Origin: Candidatus Poribacteria bacterium
Lineage (GTDB): Bacteria > Poribacteria > WGA-4E > PCPOR2b
DNA: 64,000 nucleotides
Direction of reading: 5' to 3'
Assembly: GCA_022822785.1 (NCBI GenBank)
Contig: JAJEAL010000093.1
Coordinates: 62,001-126,000 of the forward strand
Shown here: positions 17,494 to 25,837 of the stretch, piece by piece
How the letters are laid out: every line of letters starts with the position of its first letter
How positions within the stretch are numbered: the first letter of the stretch is position 1
Notes under the pieces: generated by a model
Database searches by the model: none
Told to the model about the DNA's origin: nothing
The model's input: only the letters and a program-made list of their open reading frames with translations
Translations under genes and position numbers: made by a program

Positions 17494-18360
17494 ATGGCAA
17501 CATTACGTGAAATTAGACGGCGTATCGCAAGTATTGAAAATATCGCGCAGGTAACGGACGCGATGCGAGTGGTTGCTGCGGCGAGGTTACGCCGGGCACA
17601 GGAAAATATCTTAGCCACCCGTCCCTTCGCCGAAAAATTCAATACAATTTTAGGGCACCTTATCGCCCAGATTGAAAATCCTTCCCATCCATTGTTGGAA
17701 TCGCGTGAACTGAAGCACGTTTGTCTAATCTCTGTCTCCGCGGACCGTGGACTATGTGGCAGTTTTAATAGCAATGTAATCCGAACAACAACCCAGCGGG
17801 CAGAACATTACCAAGAACAGGGAGCAGAAGTGACGATCATCTGCGTTGGAAGGCGGACTCGCGACCATTTCGCCCGGCGTGATTATAACGTCATTGCTGA
17901 GTATGTGAATATTTTTCGGCAATTGGCATTTGAGACCGCCGTCGAAATTGTGGCGGAGTTTGAGCATCTGTATCGCGATAAGCAGGTTGATAGGGTGGAA
18001 GTCATTTATAACGATTTCAAATCCGCGATTCTACAAGAAGTTCTGGTTGAGCAACTGCTGCCACTTACCCCTGAAGTGCCAACCGGCGATGAACTTTTCC
18101 TCGATTATCTATATGAGCCAGAACAAGAGGCAATTTTCCAGTCTGTATTGGCAAAACACCTGAATATGCAGATGTGGAAGGTGCTGTTGGATTCCAACGC
18201 TGCAGAGCAAGCAGCACGCATGGCGGCAATGGAAAACGCAACTCGTAACGCCAATGAACTTATTGATGATTTAGTTCTTCAGCGTAACCGCGCCCGCCAG
18301 ACCCAGATTACCACAGAAATTTCTGAGATTGTAAGCGGGGCCGCTGCTTTGGAGGGTTAA
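17494..18360 (+). CDS. atpG: ATP synthase F1 subunit gamma
   Basis: Central rotor shaft, 288 residues. The N-terminal coiled coil begins MATLREIRRRIASIENIAQV and contains the DAMRVVAAARLRRAQE segment. The middle Rossmann-like part has the SADRGLCGSFNSNVI motif (about residues 82-96). The C-terminal helix MAAMENATRNANELIDDL... is the classic gamma signature. It is followed not by atpD but by three unrelated genes on the same strand. Confidence 0.96.
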   Translation: MATLREIRRRIASIENIAQVTDAMRVVAAARLRRAQENILATRPFAEKFNTILGHLIAQIENPSHPLLESRELKHVCLISVSADRGLCGSFNSNVIRTTTQRAEHYQEQGAEVTIICVGRRTRDHFARRDYNVIAEYVNIFRQLAFETAVEIVAEFEHLYRDKQVDRVEVIYNDFKSAILQEVLVEQLLPLTPEVPTGDELFLDYLYEPEQEAIFQSVLAKHLNMQMWKVLLDSNAAEQAARMAAMENATRNANELIDDLVLQRNRARQTQITTEISEIVSGAAALEG

Positions 18361-18408
18361 AACCGTCAAAGTACGAAGTATTCTCAATGTAGGAAAGGGA
18401 AGCGAGCT

Positions 18409-18807
18409 ATGAACGGGCAGAAACCTATTATCATCGATCAAGCAGAGCTCGCTTGGGAAGGTTGGGAGGACGCGGATCTTGCTGCCAAAAGTGCGATTCG
18501 CTGGAAGCTGCTAATCACTGGAGAAAGAGGACCGAGCAGCGGACTTGTTATGGGTGTAGCGGAGTTCCCACCAGACACCCGCCTCCCGCTTCACCATCAT
18601 GAGCCAGAGGAGACATATTACGTCGTTAGTGGCAACGGTCACATGGTAATTGACAATCATGAAGCGGAAATCGGACCGGGGTCAGCGATCTACATCCCGT
18701 CCAATGCTAAACATGCCGTCCGCTGTATCGGCAGCGAGCCGTTGGTTTTCGTGTTCTCCTTTGCGTGCGATCGATTCGACCAAATAGTTTATCATTTCGA
18801 TGAGTAG
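18409..18807 (+). CDS. Cupin-fold protein (cupin_2)
   Basis: 132-residue single-domain cupin. Motif 1 is HHHEPEETYYVVSGNGHMVI (about residues 61-80), with metal ligands His, His, Glu and His in the usual G-x5-H-x-H-x4-E-x6-G-like arrangement. Motif 2 is GPGSAIYIPSNAKHAV (about 89-104), with the last His. Such proteins bind Fe, Mn or Zn and act as small dioxygenases, isomerases or sugar-binding proteins; substrate cannot be told from sequence. The gene lies 48 bases after atpG, with GGAAAGGGA upstream, and is probably cotranscribed with the ATP synthase genes. Confidence 0.85.
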   Translation: MNGQKPIIIDQAELAWEGWEDADLAAKSAIRWKLLITGERGPSSGLVMGVAEFPPDTRLPLHHHEPEETYYVVSGNGHMVIDNHEAEIGPGSAIYIPSNAKHAVRCIGSEPLVFVFSFACDRFDQIVYHFDE

Positions 18808-18842
18808 CGGTCGTTCGCAGGGGTGTAATTGGAGGTGAAAAC

Positions 18843-19316
18843 ATGCCCTACAACGTTACCAAACAGATTCAAGAAGCGATGGAGCGGGGCGATTTCAAGG
18901 ACCTACCCGGCAAGGGGAAGCCTCAACAACGCGATGATAACCCTTACGTCTCGCCGGCAGTTCGCACGGTTAATCAGATGCTTAAGGATAACGGCTTCGC
19001 ACCGCGTTGGATTGAAATAGACAAGGAGATTCGCGCCGAAACCGAGAACGCGGAAAAATTAATCGAGAATATCAAAGGACGACGGAGCCGTTTGGAAGCG
19101 CAGCTCCGAGCGCAACCCTTAAAACGTGACGCGATTCGATCGGTTTTTGAACTAGAGCGCACACGGGCATTGGAAGCGTATACTATTCAGTTACAGCAGC
19201 TTAATCAGAAAATCCAGCAGTGGAACCTCATGATACCCCTGCGCGACAAACAATATCCGTTGCATAACCTTGATGCAGCGACCTCTTATTTTCACAAGAA
19301 GTGTCCTAGTCTTTAA
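18843..19316 (+). CDS. DUF1992 (DnaJC28 conserved-domain) protein
   Basis: 157 residues. The N-terminal part has the family signature IQEAMERGDFKDLPGKGKP (about residues 9-27), then NPYVSPAVRTVNQMLKDNGFAPRWIEI, which matches DUF1992, the domain found in human DNAJC28 and short bacterial YhdN-like proteins. No J domain is present. The remainder is a charged helical region (about 65-140). Function of the family is not established. GGAGG ribosome site at 18831-18835. It is the second of three genes inserted between atpG and atpD. Confidence 0.88.
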   Translation: MPYNVTKQIQEAMERGDFKDLPGKGKPQQRDDNPYVSPAVRTVNQMLKDNGFAPRWIEIDKEIRAETENAEKLIENIKGRRSRLEAQLRAQPLKRDAIRSVFELERTRALEAYTIQLQQLNQKIQQWNLMIPLRDKQYPLHNLDAATSYFHKKCPSL

Positions 19317-19411
19317 TCGTCCTATAATGAAACCGTAAAACCCAAAGAATTATGTGAGCCAAAGGCTTGCATCTAACAGTTAATCTACTTTACATTAAAG
19401 GAGACTAATTG

Positions 19412-20254
19412 ATGAAGCTCAGATTAGGAAGCATGTTTATAGTTGCTCTGCTAGGGCTAGTTGGTCTAGTCGGTTGTGACGTTGGCAGAGATATGATGAT
19501 GGACACGATGTCATCCACGGATACCGGGATGACTGATGCAATGGACATGGTGTCATCCACAGATAATGAGATGGCTGATATGATGGATATGATGTCCTCC
19601 ATGGATACCGACATGGCTGATATGGAAGCAGTTCCAGTGAAGTTAGTGTGGTTAGTCAACTATCCGGTCGGTAAGAAAGCTGACTATCTTGCATGGATTG
19701 CGAGTGTTGCACCGACACTGTTAGCGCCTGAAGAACTCAATCGGGTAGCATCTTACGATAACGCCCGCGGCGAAAGTCCGCATCGGCTCGTGGAGTTTGA
19801 GTTTGATAGCTATGTGGATGCAGCGACATATCTGAGCCGTCCCGATGTCGCTGCGGTTTTTGAGGCACTTCCGGATCAAAGCAGTGAGGTAAGTACCCAT
19901 GTATTTGCCCAACGCTCTGCCGATTATTCAAAAGACGAAAATCCCAGCCGGACGGTTAAACTGGTTTACTTAGTCGACTACCCGCTTGGTGGAAAAGACA
20001 CGTATCTGCAGTGGATTGCCTCCGCTGCACCGTCGCTGCAAGCCCCCGAAGAGGTCAAACGGATCGCATCTTACGACAACCTTCACGGTGCATCTCCACA
20101 TAGGTTCGTCGAGTTTGAGTTCGAGAGCGTCGAAGAGGCCCATACGTACCTGGAACGGGAGGAGATACAGGCTGTTAATACCGAACTCCCGAACCAATCG
20201 AGTCGCGTAAGTCAGCTTTTGTTTGAACAGCGTCCGGATTACGTCAACGAATAA
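19412..20254 (+). CDS. Lipoprotein with two ferredoxin-like-fold repeats
   Basis: 280 residues from ATG 19412 (AAGGAGA upstream). A lipoprotein signal ends LVGLVGC. A low-complexity Met/Asp/Ser linker follows (about residues 26-72; repeated MSSTDTGM, MVSSTDNEM, MMSSMDTDM units of about 16 residues). Then two homologous domains of about 95 residues start VKLVWLVNYPVG and VKLVYLVDYPLG and share ASYDN, SPHR, VEFEF and a final QSS..V. The pattern of strand-helix-strand units resembles dimeric alpha/beta-barrel (EthD/ABM-like) proteins fused in tandem. The role is unknown. Its place just before atpD is odd. Confidence 0.8.
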   Translation: MKLRLGSMFIVALLGLVGLVGCDVGRDMMMDTMSSTDTGMTDAMDMVSSTDNEMADMMDMMSSMDTDMADMEAVPVKLVWLVNYPVGKKADYLAWIASVAPTLLAPEELNRVASYDNARGESPHRLVEFEFDSYVDAATYLSRPDVAAVFEALPDQSSEVSTHVFAQRSADYSKDENPSRTVKLVYLVDYPLGGKDTYLQWIASAAPSLQAPEEVKRIASYDNLHGASPHRFVEFEFESVEEAHTYLEREEIQAVNTELPNQSSRVSQLLFEQRPDYVNE

Positions 20255-20439
20255 TTATTGAGAATCGGCTTCCTGAGTGGACCTACGAGGCTCAAGGAGC
20301 CGCGCTTCCATTCACATAAAATCCAAAACTCATCATAAGATTCAACGTCGTCGAGACGTTCCTAAAAAGATAACATCACCGATTACAATCCAGCGAGCGT
20401 TTAGGACAGTCTTATTAACTAGATGATATTGGTGATTAA

Positions 20440-21867
<1,428 letters not shown>

Positions 21868-21882
21868 CCCAACCACATAACT

Positions 21883-22290
21883 ATGCTTGAAAAAAGATTA
21901 CATCTCGAAATCCGAACACCTGAACAGCTAATTTATGAAGGCGACGTTACCAGTGTGAGAGCCCCCGGTGAACTGGGCTCATTTGAAATCCTCGCCGGGC
22001 ATATCCCTTTTCTGACTGTGTTGGATATCGGCGAGATCCGCATCCGCGAATCAGACACACCCCAATCCATCGCAACCAGTGGCGGCGTTTTTGAGGTGTT
22101 ACGTACCGGCGTCACTGTGTTAGCAGATACCGCTGAGTGGGCGTATGAAATTGATGTCGAACGCGCAGAAGCTGCCCGGCAACGGGCAGAGGAACACCTC
22201 GCCTCACGTGATTCTAATATTAACTACGCGCGAGCCGAAGCGGCATTAGCTCGCGCTACAAATCGGTTACGCATTGCGGGACAGCAGTAG
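21883..22290 (+). CDS. atpC: ATP synthase F1 subunit epsilon
   Basis: 135 residues; rotor foot and regulatory subunit. The N-terminal beta-sandwich reads HLEIRTPEQLIYEGDVTSVRAPGELGSFEILAGHIPF in pieces typical of AtpC, and the C-terminal helical hairpin contains RAEAARQRAEEHL and RAEAALARATNRLRI. ATG 21883 is 15 bases after atpD. It is the last gene of the energy block, followed by a strong terminator. Confidence 0.95.
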   Translation: MLEKRLHLEIRTPEQLIYEGDVTSVRAPGELGSFEILAGHIPFLTVLDIGEIRIRESDTPQSIATSGGVFEVLRTGVTVLADTAEWAYEIDVERAEAARQRAEEHLASRDSNINYARAEAALARATNRLRIAGQQ

Positions 22291-22346
22291 ATTTTTGCAT
22301 CGCCTCTCATCGCTAAAAGCACTGCGATTCTACGTAACTCATACCT

Positions 22347-22384
22347 AAAAAGGGGGAACAGTGATATACTGTTCCCCCTTTTTT
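22347..22384. terminator. Bidirectional intrinsic terminator after atpC
   Basis: Perfect stem AGGGGGAACAGT / ACTGTTCCCCCT (12 bp) with a 5-base GATAT loop, flanked by AAAAA on the left and TTTTT on the right. It can stop transcription in both directions and clearly ends the nuo-atp block. Confidence 0.92.
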
Positions 22385-22402
22385 GCTTTAGGAAGGGAAC
22401 AC

Positions 22403-24007
22403 ATGACACCTGTAGGCCAGCTGCAGTATTTTAAATCTCCGGTTGACGGCAAGTTACACCCCTGTGCGGTATGTTCAACCGACGCAAGTAACCAGCCCAA
22501 ACCCCTAATTGTAGAGGTCAGTCCCGGCGCATTGGGAAATCTACCCGGCGCGGTCGAGCTGACTGAACAGATTGCAGGTATTGCTGCGAAACACAACCAA
22601 TCGTGTATCGTCCTCAGACCGACAGGGCGGGGCTCCGGCTCAGTTTATCAGAATTACGGCGAACTCGATGTCCTCGAAGCTATCGAACATGTCGCCTCAC
22701 ACTACCCCGTCGATCGAGACCGTATTACAATCACCGGCAGTTCGATGGGGGGCGCTGCAACGTGGTATCTAATCTCGCACTATCCTGATCTTTTCGCAGG
22801 TGCCGCGCCGTTTTGTGGTTATTGCGACTATCGACTGTGGGAAAAACCGGGAGGACTCACGTTCCACATGCACGAATGGGAAGCGCCCTCTTGGCGCGCT
22901 AGATCTGCTGCCTTTCTCGTCGAAAATCTTGTCCATACGCCGGTTTGGATAATCCACGGCGAATGGGACCGAGGTATTGGGGGCGGCGTTCCGGTTGAAC
23001 ATTCCCGTCAGATGGTACAGCTCATGGAAGAACGGGGTTATACACTCAAGTATACGGAGGTGCCTAAGACGGGTCATGGGTGCCGTTTACCCGATATATG
23101 GGAAGAAGTCATCCTTTGGCTGCTAAAGCAGCGGAAGCAGCGGTCCCCGAATCACGTTTCGCTGGTGACCCACAATCTCCGCCATAATCGATCCTATTGG
23201 GTCACGGTAGACCAGCTGAGACACTACGGCGACCGAGGAAAGGTCAACGCGCACCTTATCAAGGAGAACAAACTCGTCGTCCGTACTGAGAATATTCGCA
23301 CGTTCTCGCTTGGACCAATCCAGCAGAATGAGCAGATCAGTATAACAATCGACAACCAGAAATGTGAACCTATGAGCTTGACCGACCAGAAACAATTTCA
23401 ACGAAACAGTGAAGGTATGTGGGCACAAGATAACTTCGATCTTTCTGCAGAGAAGCGTCACCGGGCATCGGGGCCCATCAGTGACCTCTTTTTCGATGGA
23501 CTTATCCTTGTGCCCGGCACAGTTGGAACAGAAGAAGAGACGTTTTTTAACAAATGGATCGCCGAGAACGCAGTCGGATACTATCGCAGTCGAAACGGGG
23601 GCGTCCATCGCGGCGGCATCATGGGGGATAACGCCATCCAACTCCCTGTCATCCCTGATGTTGAACTCAACGAAGATCTCTTGAAAACAAACAATCTGCT
23701 CCTATACGGCGCCTATGATTCTAATGCTATCCTATCCCAATTTGAAGGTAAGCTCCCACTCAGCTTTGACGACAGGACAATACACCTATCCGATCAATCG
23801 TACACGAGGGATAGGGCGGCGGTTTTTGCAGTATTTCCTCATCCCTTAAACCCAGAGCGTTATGTCGCGGTGCACGCTGGGATCGCCCCCGATGCAATAT
23901 GCTGGGGAAGCCATCTTGATATGCAACTGTTGCCCGATTACATTGTCTATTCAGGAGGAGAACTCCTTGACTGGGGTTTCTGGGGGAATGACTGGAAATC
24001 TCAATGA
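22403..24007 (+). CDS. Alpha/beta hydrolase (prolyl-oligopeptidase-like esterase)
   Basis: 534 residues from ATG 22403 (AGGAAGG upstream; the longer frame would start inside the terminator). Nucleophile elbow GSSMGG at about residue 113, acid candidate in IHGEWDRGIGGG (about 185-196), and the catalytic His in KTGHGC (about 220). The C-terminal half (about 260-534) is beta-rich, like large poribacterial peptidase_S9-like proteins that pair a hydrolase domain with a domain of unknown function. No signal peptide is visible. Substrate is unknown; esterase or peptidase activity is inferred from the fold. Confidence 0.8.
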   Translation: MTPVGQLQYFKSPVDGKLHPCAVCSTDASNQPKPLIVEVSPGALGNLPGAVELTEQIAGIAAKHNQSCIVLRPTGRGSGSVYQNYGELDVLEAIEHVASHYPVDRDRITITGSSMGGAATWYLISHYPDLFAGAAPFCGYCDYRLWEKPGGLTFHMHEWEAPSWRARSAAFLVENLVHTPVWIIHGEWDRGIGGGVPVEHSRQMVQLMEERGYTLKYTEVPKTGHGCRLPDIWEEVILWLLKQRKQRSPNHVSLVTHNLRHNRSYWVTVDQLRHYGDRGKVNAHLIKENKLVVRTENIRTFSLGPIQQNEQISITIDNQKCEPMSLTDQKQFQRNSEGMWAQDNFDLSAEKRHRASGPISDLFFDGLILVPGTVGTEEETFFNKWIAENAVGYYRSRNGGVHRGGIMGDNAIQLPVIPDVELNEDLLKTNNLLLYGAYDSNAILSQFEGKLPLSFDDRTIHLSDQSYTRDRAAVFAVFPHPLNPERYVAVHAGIAPDAICWGSHLDMQLLPDYIVYSGGELLDWGFWGNDWKSQ

Positions 24008-24061
24008 TAGTCACTTCGTGAATCAGGCAATGTTTACGCCAAATCAGAATATTCTTTTTCC

Positions 24062-24090
24062 TTGACACCTAATATATCGACAAGTATACT
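24062..24090 (+). promoter_or_regulatory. Consensus sigma-70 promoter for the CBM9-like gene
   Basis: TTGACA at 24062-24067, a 17-base spacer, and TATACT at 24085-24090, about 62 bases before the GTG start at 24152. Both boxes and spacing are near ideal. An AGGAGAT ribosome site lies at 24139-24145. Confidence 0.8.
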
Positions 24091-24151
24091 AGCGGTTATC
24101 TCCATTGAACTTTAACGTTTAACTTTTGATGTAAGGCAGGAGATCTAAGTC

Positions 24152-24850
24152 GTGAAAAAGCTGTTTTTTTCCATATTGATTATACTGATTGCATCAAGTT
24201 ATAGCTCCGCGCGTATTATAGATCCGAAGACAGGAGCAGAATTCAGATATAAAGCCAGACTAGTAGAGGTTGCCCCAGTAGTCGATGGATTTCTTGATGA
24301 CCCGGCATGGGACGATGCTATATCCGCCGCCCTAGATCATGATGTCGAAGAGGACAGGCGTTGGAATGAATCCAGTGATTTCAAAGGCACTTTTGCTGCT
24401 GTATGGCGCAACGCCTCTCTATATATAGGCATTGAATTGACTGACGACCAAATCGAAGTTACTCACGAAAAAGTCGCACGGCAAGATCGCCTTGAAGTCT
24501 ATATAGACGTAGGACACTCGGGTCAACAGAGCGATCTCCATCGGTATACGCTCCCCGTTGGGCAAGACATCGTGATGGCTCACCAGCTGTCGGCTAACTG
24601 GGGAAATGGGGGGCAATCTGTTGAATTGAGCTTTGATTTGGGACGTATACCGAAAAAAGAGGATACCATCAGTTTCGGAATCTACTATTACGATGTGGAC
24701 GGTGATCGTTTAAACCACCAATTCCGCTGGGGCCCTACCGGACAAACTGAACCGAACGATGCGCTTGCAGATTTGGTATTTATCGCCAACATAAAACTAA
24801 GCGAAAACCAGAAAGCGATACAATGGGGGCGTATCAAACAACTTTACTAG
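24152..24850 (+). CDS. Secreted CBM9-like carbohydrate-binding protein
   Basis: 232 residues from GTG 24152. Signal peptide MKKLFFSILIILIASSYSSA. The rest fits the family-9-like carbohydrate-binding fold found in many secreted proteins: VDGFLDDPAWDDA near residue 45, FAAVWRNASLYIGIELTDDQI near residue 90, and DRLEVYIDVGHS near residue 115. No catalytic domain is attached. It may bind sugars outside the cell. A strong promoter stands upstream and no clear operon partner follows. Confidence 0.82.
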   Translation: MKKLFFSILIILIASSYSSARIIDPKTGAEFRYKARLVEVAPVVDGFLDDPAWDDAISAALDHDVEEDRRWNESSDFKGTFAAVWRNASLYIGIELTDDQIEVTHEKVARQDRLEVYIDVGHSGQQSDLHRYTLPVGQDIVMAHQLSANWGNGGQSVELSFDLGRIPKKEDTISFGIYYYDVDGDRLNHQFRWGPTGQTEPNDALADLVFIANIKLSENQKAIQWGRIKQLY

Positions 24851-24922
24851 TTATTACGAAACGATATTACAGCTTAGGTAATCAGCATCAATAATTTTAG
24901 ACTCAAGCGCACGGAGCTCACA

Positions 24923-25102
24923 GTGTTTATCATAGGTAAAATATTAGAATTGATAGGAATGTCGTTGCTAGGAGCGGGATTATATGTCGGGTGTATCAAT
25001 CCTTACGGCTTGAGTGAATACGGTGCTATGGGCGTAGAAGTAGGCTCCCTCGTAGTAGGAATCTTAATCTTCTTCGTAGGCAGAATGATAGAGAAACACT
25101 AA
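24923..25102 (+). CDS. Small two-helix membrane protein (59 aa)
   Basis: GTG 24923 with CGGAG 8 bases upstream gives 59 residues with two hydrophobic helices (about 2-24 and 35-54) joined by a short loop around NPYGLSEYG, ending in RMIEKH. Below the usual length cutoff, but codon use and hydrophobicity pattern look real. No family recognised. The flanking stretch 24851-25252 holds only this and the terminator at 25190. Confidence 0.6.
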   Translation: MFIIGKILELIGMSLLGAGLYVGCINPYGLSEYGAMGVEVGSLVVGILIFFVGRMIEKH

Positions 25103-25189
25103 GCGTGCTCACACCGCATATTTATTTCGTACGCTAAGCATGTAACCGTTTGAAGTTAAAGATTCATTTTCGATACTTATAAGTATGCA

Positions 25190-25224
25190 AGCATCGAGCA
25201 CTTATCCCTCTCGGTGCTTTTTTA
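25190..25224 (+). terminator. Intrinsic terminator
   Basis: Stem GCATCGAG / CTCGGTGC (8 bp with one G-T pair) at 25191-25198 and 25210-25217, followed by TTTTTT. It would end transcripts from the small membrane protein gene. Confidence 0.7.
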
Positions 25225-25252
25225 ATGTTGATATTTAGCGGAGGAATATAGG

Positions 25253-25783
25253 ATGGCATTTAATGTCAAAAAACGTGGAAAATTAACCTATTACTACCAA
25301 GGCGACCATCCGGTATTGTCCCCCTTGGTCACTGAGACATTGCAAGACGGAGATCTGAAAATCTATTTCTCAGGGTTGACAGGAGGATATTCGGCGAAAG
25401 GCGTCCTAAACCTCGATGAACTAGTTACAATGGATCCGGAGCGGGAGATTCCACTGGTATTCAAAAGCTGGGAATTGTGGTTGCAAGAAGCAGGTATTTG
25501 TGACTCTCTGAAGGACGTAGACTTCATCGAAGTACATGCCTTTGGTTGTCAACCCAAAGCGCCTAACCCACTGATCGACCCGGCAGGTTACGCAGCGGAG
25601 CAGGAACGGCTGCGCAAAGCCTATGCTCAAGCGTATAGCAACTTCTTTCGTGACTACCTACCGGAAAACGGGGTACCCGCTCGGTTCACAGTCCATGTAG
25701 TTGATGTACCAGACACCGCTGCTTCCTATGAGTTTTACGGAACTGCACTCTACCAGAAAGCACTACAAAAAGATTCTGAGTAG
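25253..25783 (+). CDS. Conserved-looking hypothetical protein
   Basis: 176 residues, ATG 25253 with GGAGGA upstream. Soluble, no signal peptide or membrane segment. It contains a GLTGGYSAKG loop (about 42-51), an aromatic-rich middle (VFKSWELWLQEAG), and a helical part rich in Tyr/Ala (AAEQERLRKAYAQAYSNFFRDYLPENG). I do not recognise the family. It stands alone between a terminator and the amidase gene. Confidence 0.7.
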   Translation: MAFNVKKRGKLTYYYQGDHPVLSPLVTETLQDGDLKIYFSGLTGGYSAKGVLNLDELVTMDPEREIPLVFKSWELWLQEAGICDSLKDVDFIEVHAFGCQPKAPNPLIDPAGYAAEQERLRKAYAQAYSNFFRDYLPENGVPARFTVHVVDVPDTAASYEFYGTALYQKALQKDSE

Positions 25784-25837
25784 ATAGGCTCGTGAGATTT
25801 GAGAGGCAGCGCATTTTCTCTGAGAGACTGTAACAGA

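Noticed and set aside
18409-18807. Cupin as a DMSP lyase
   Set aside because: Only the general cupin metal motif is seen; the specific lyase residues could not be confirmed.
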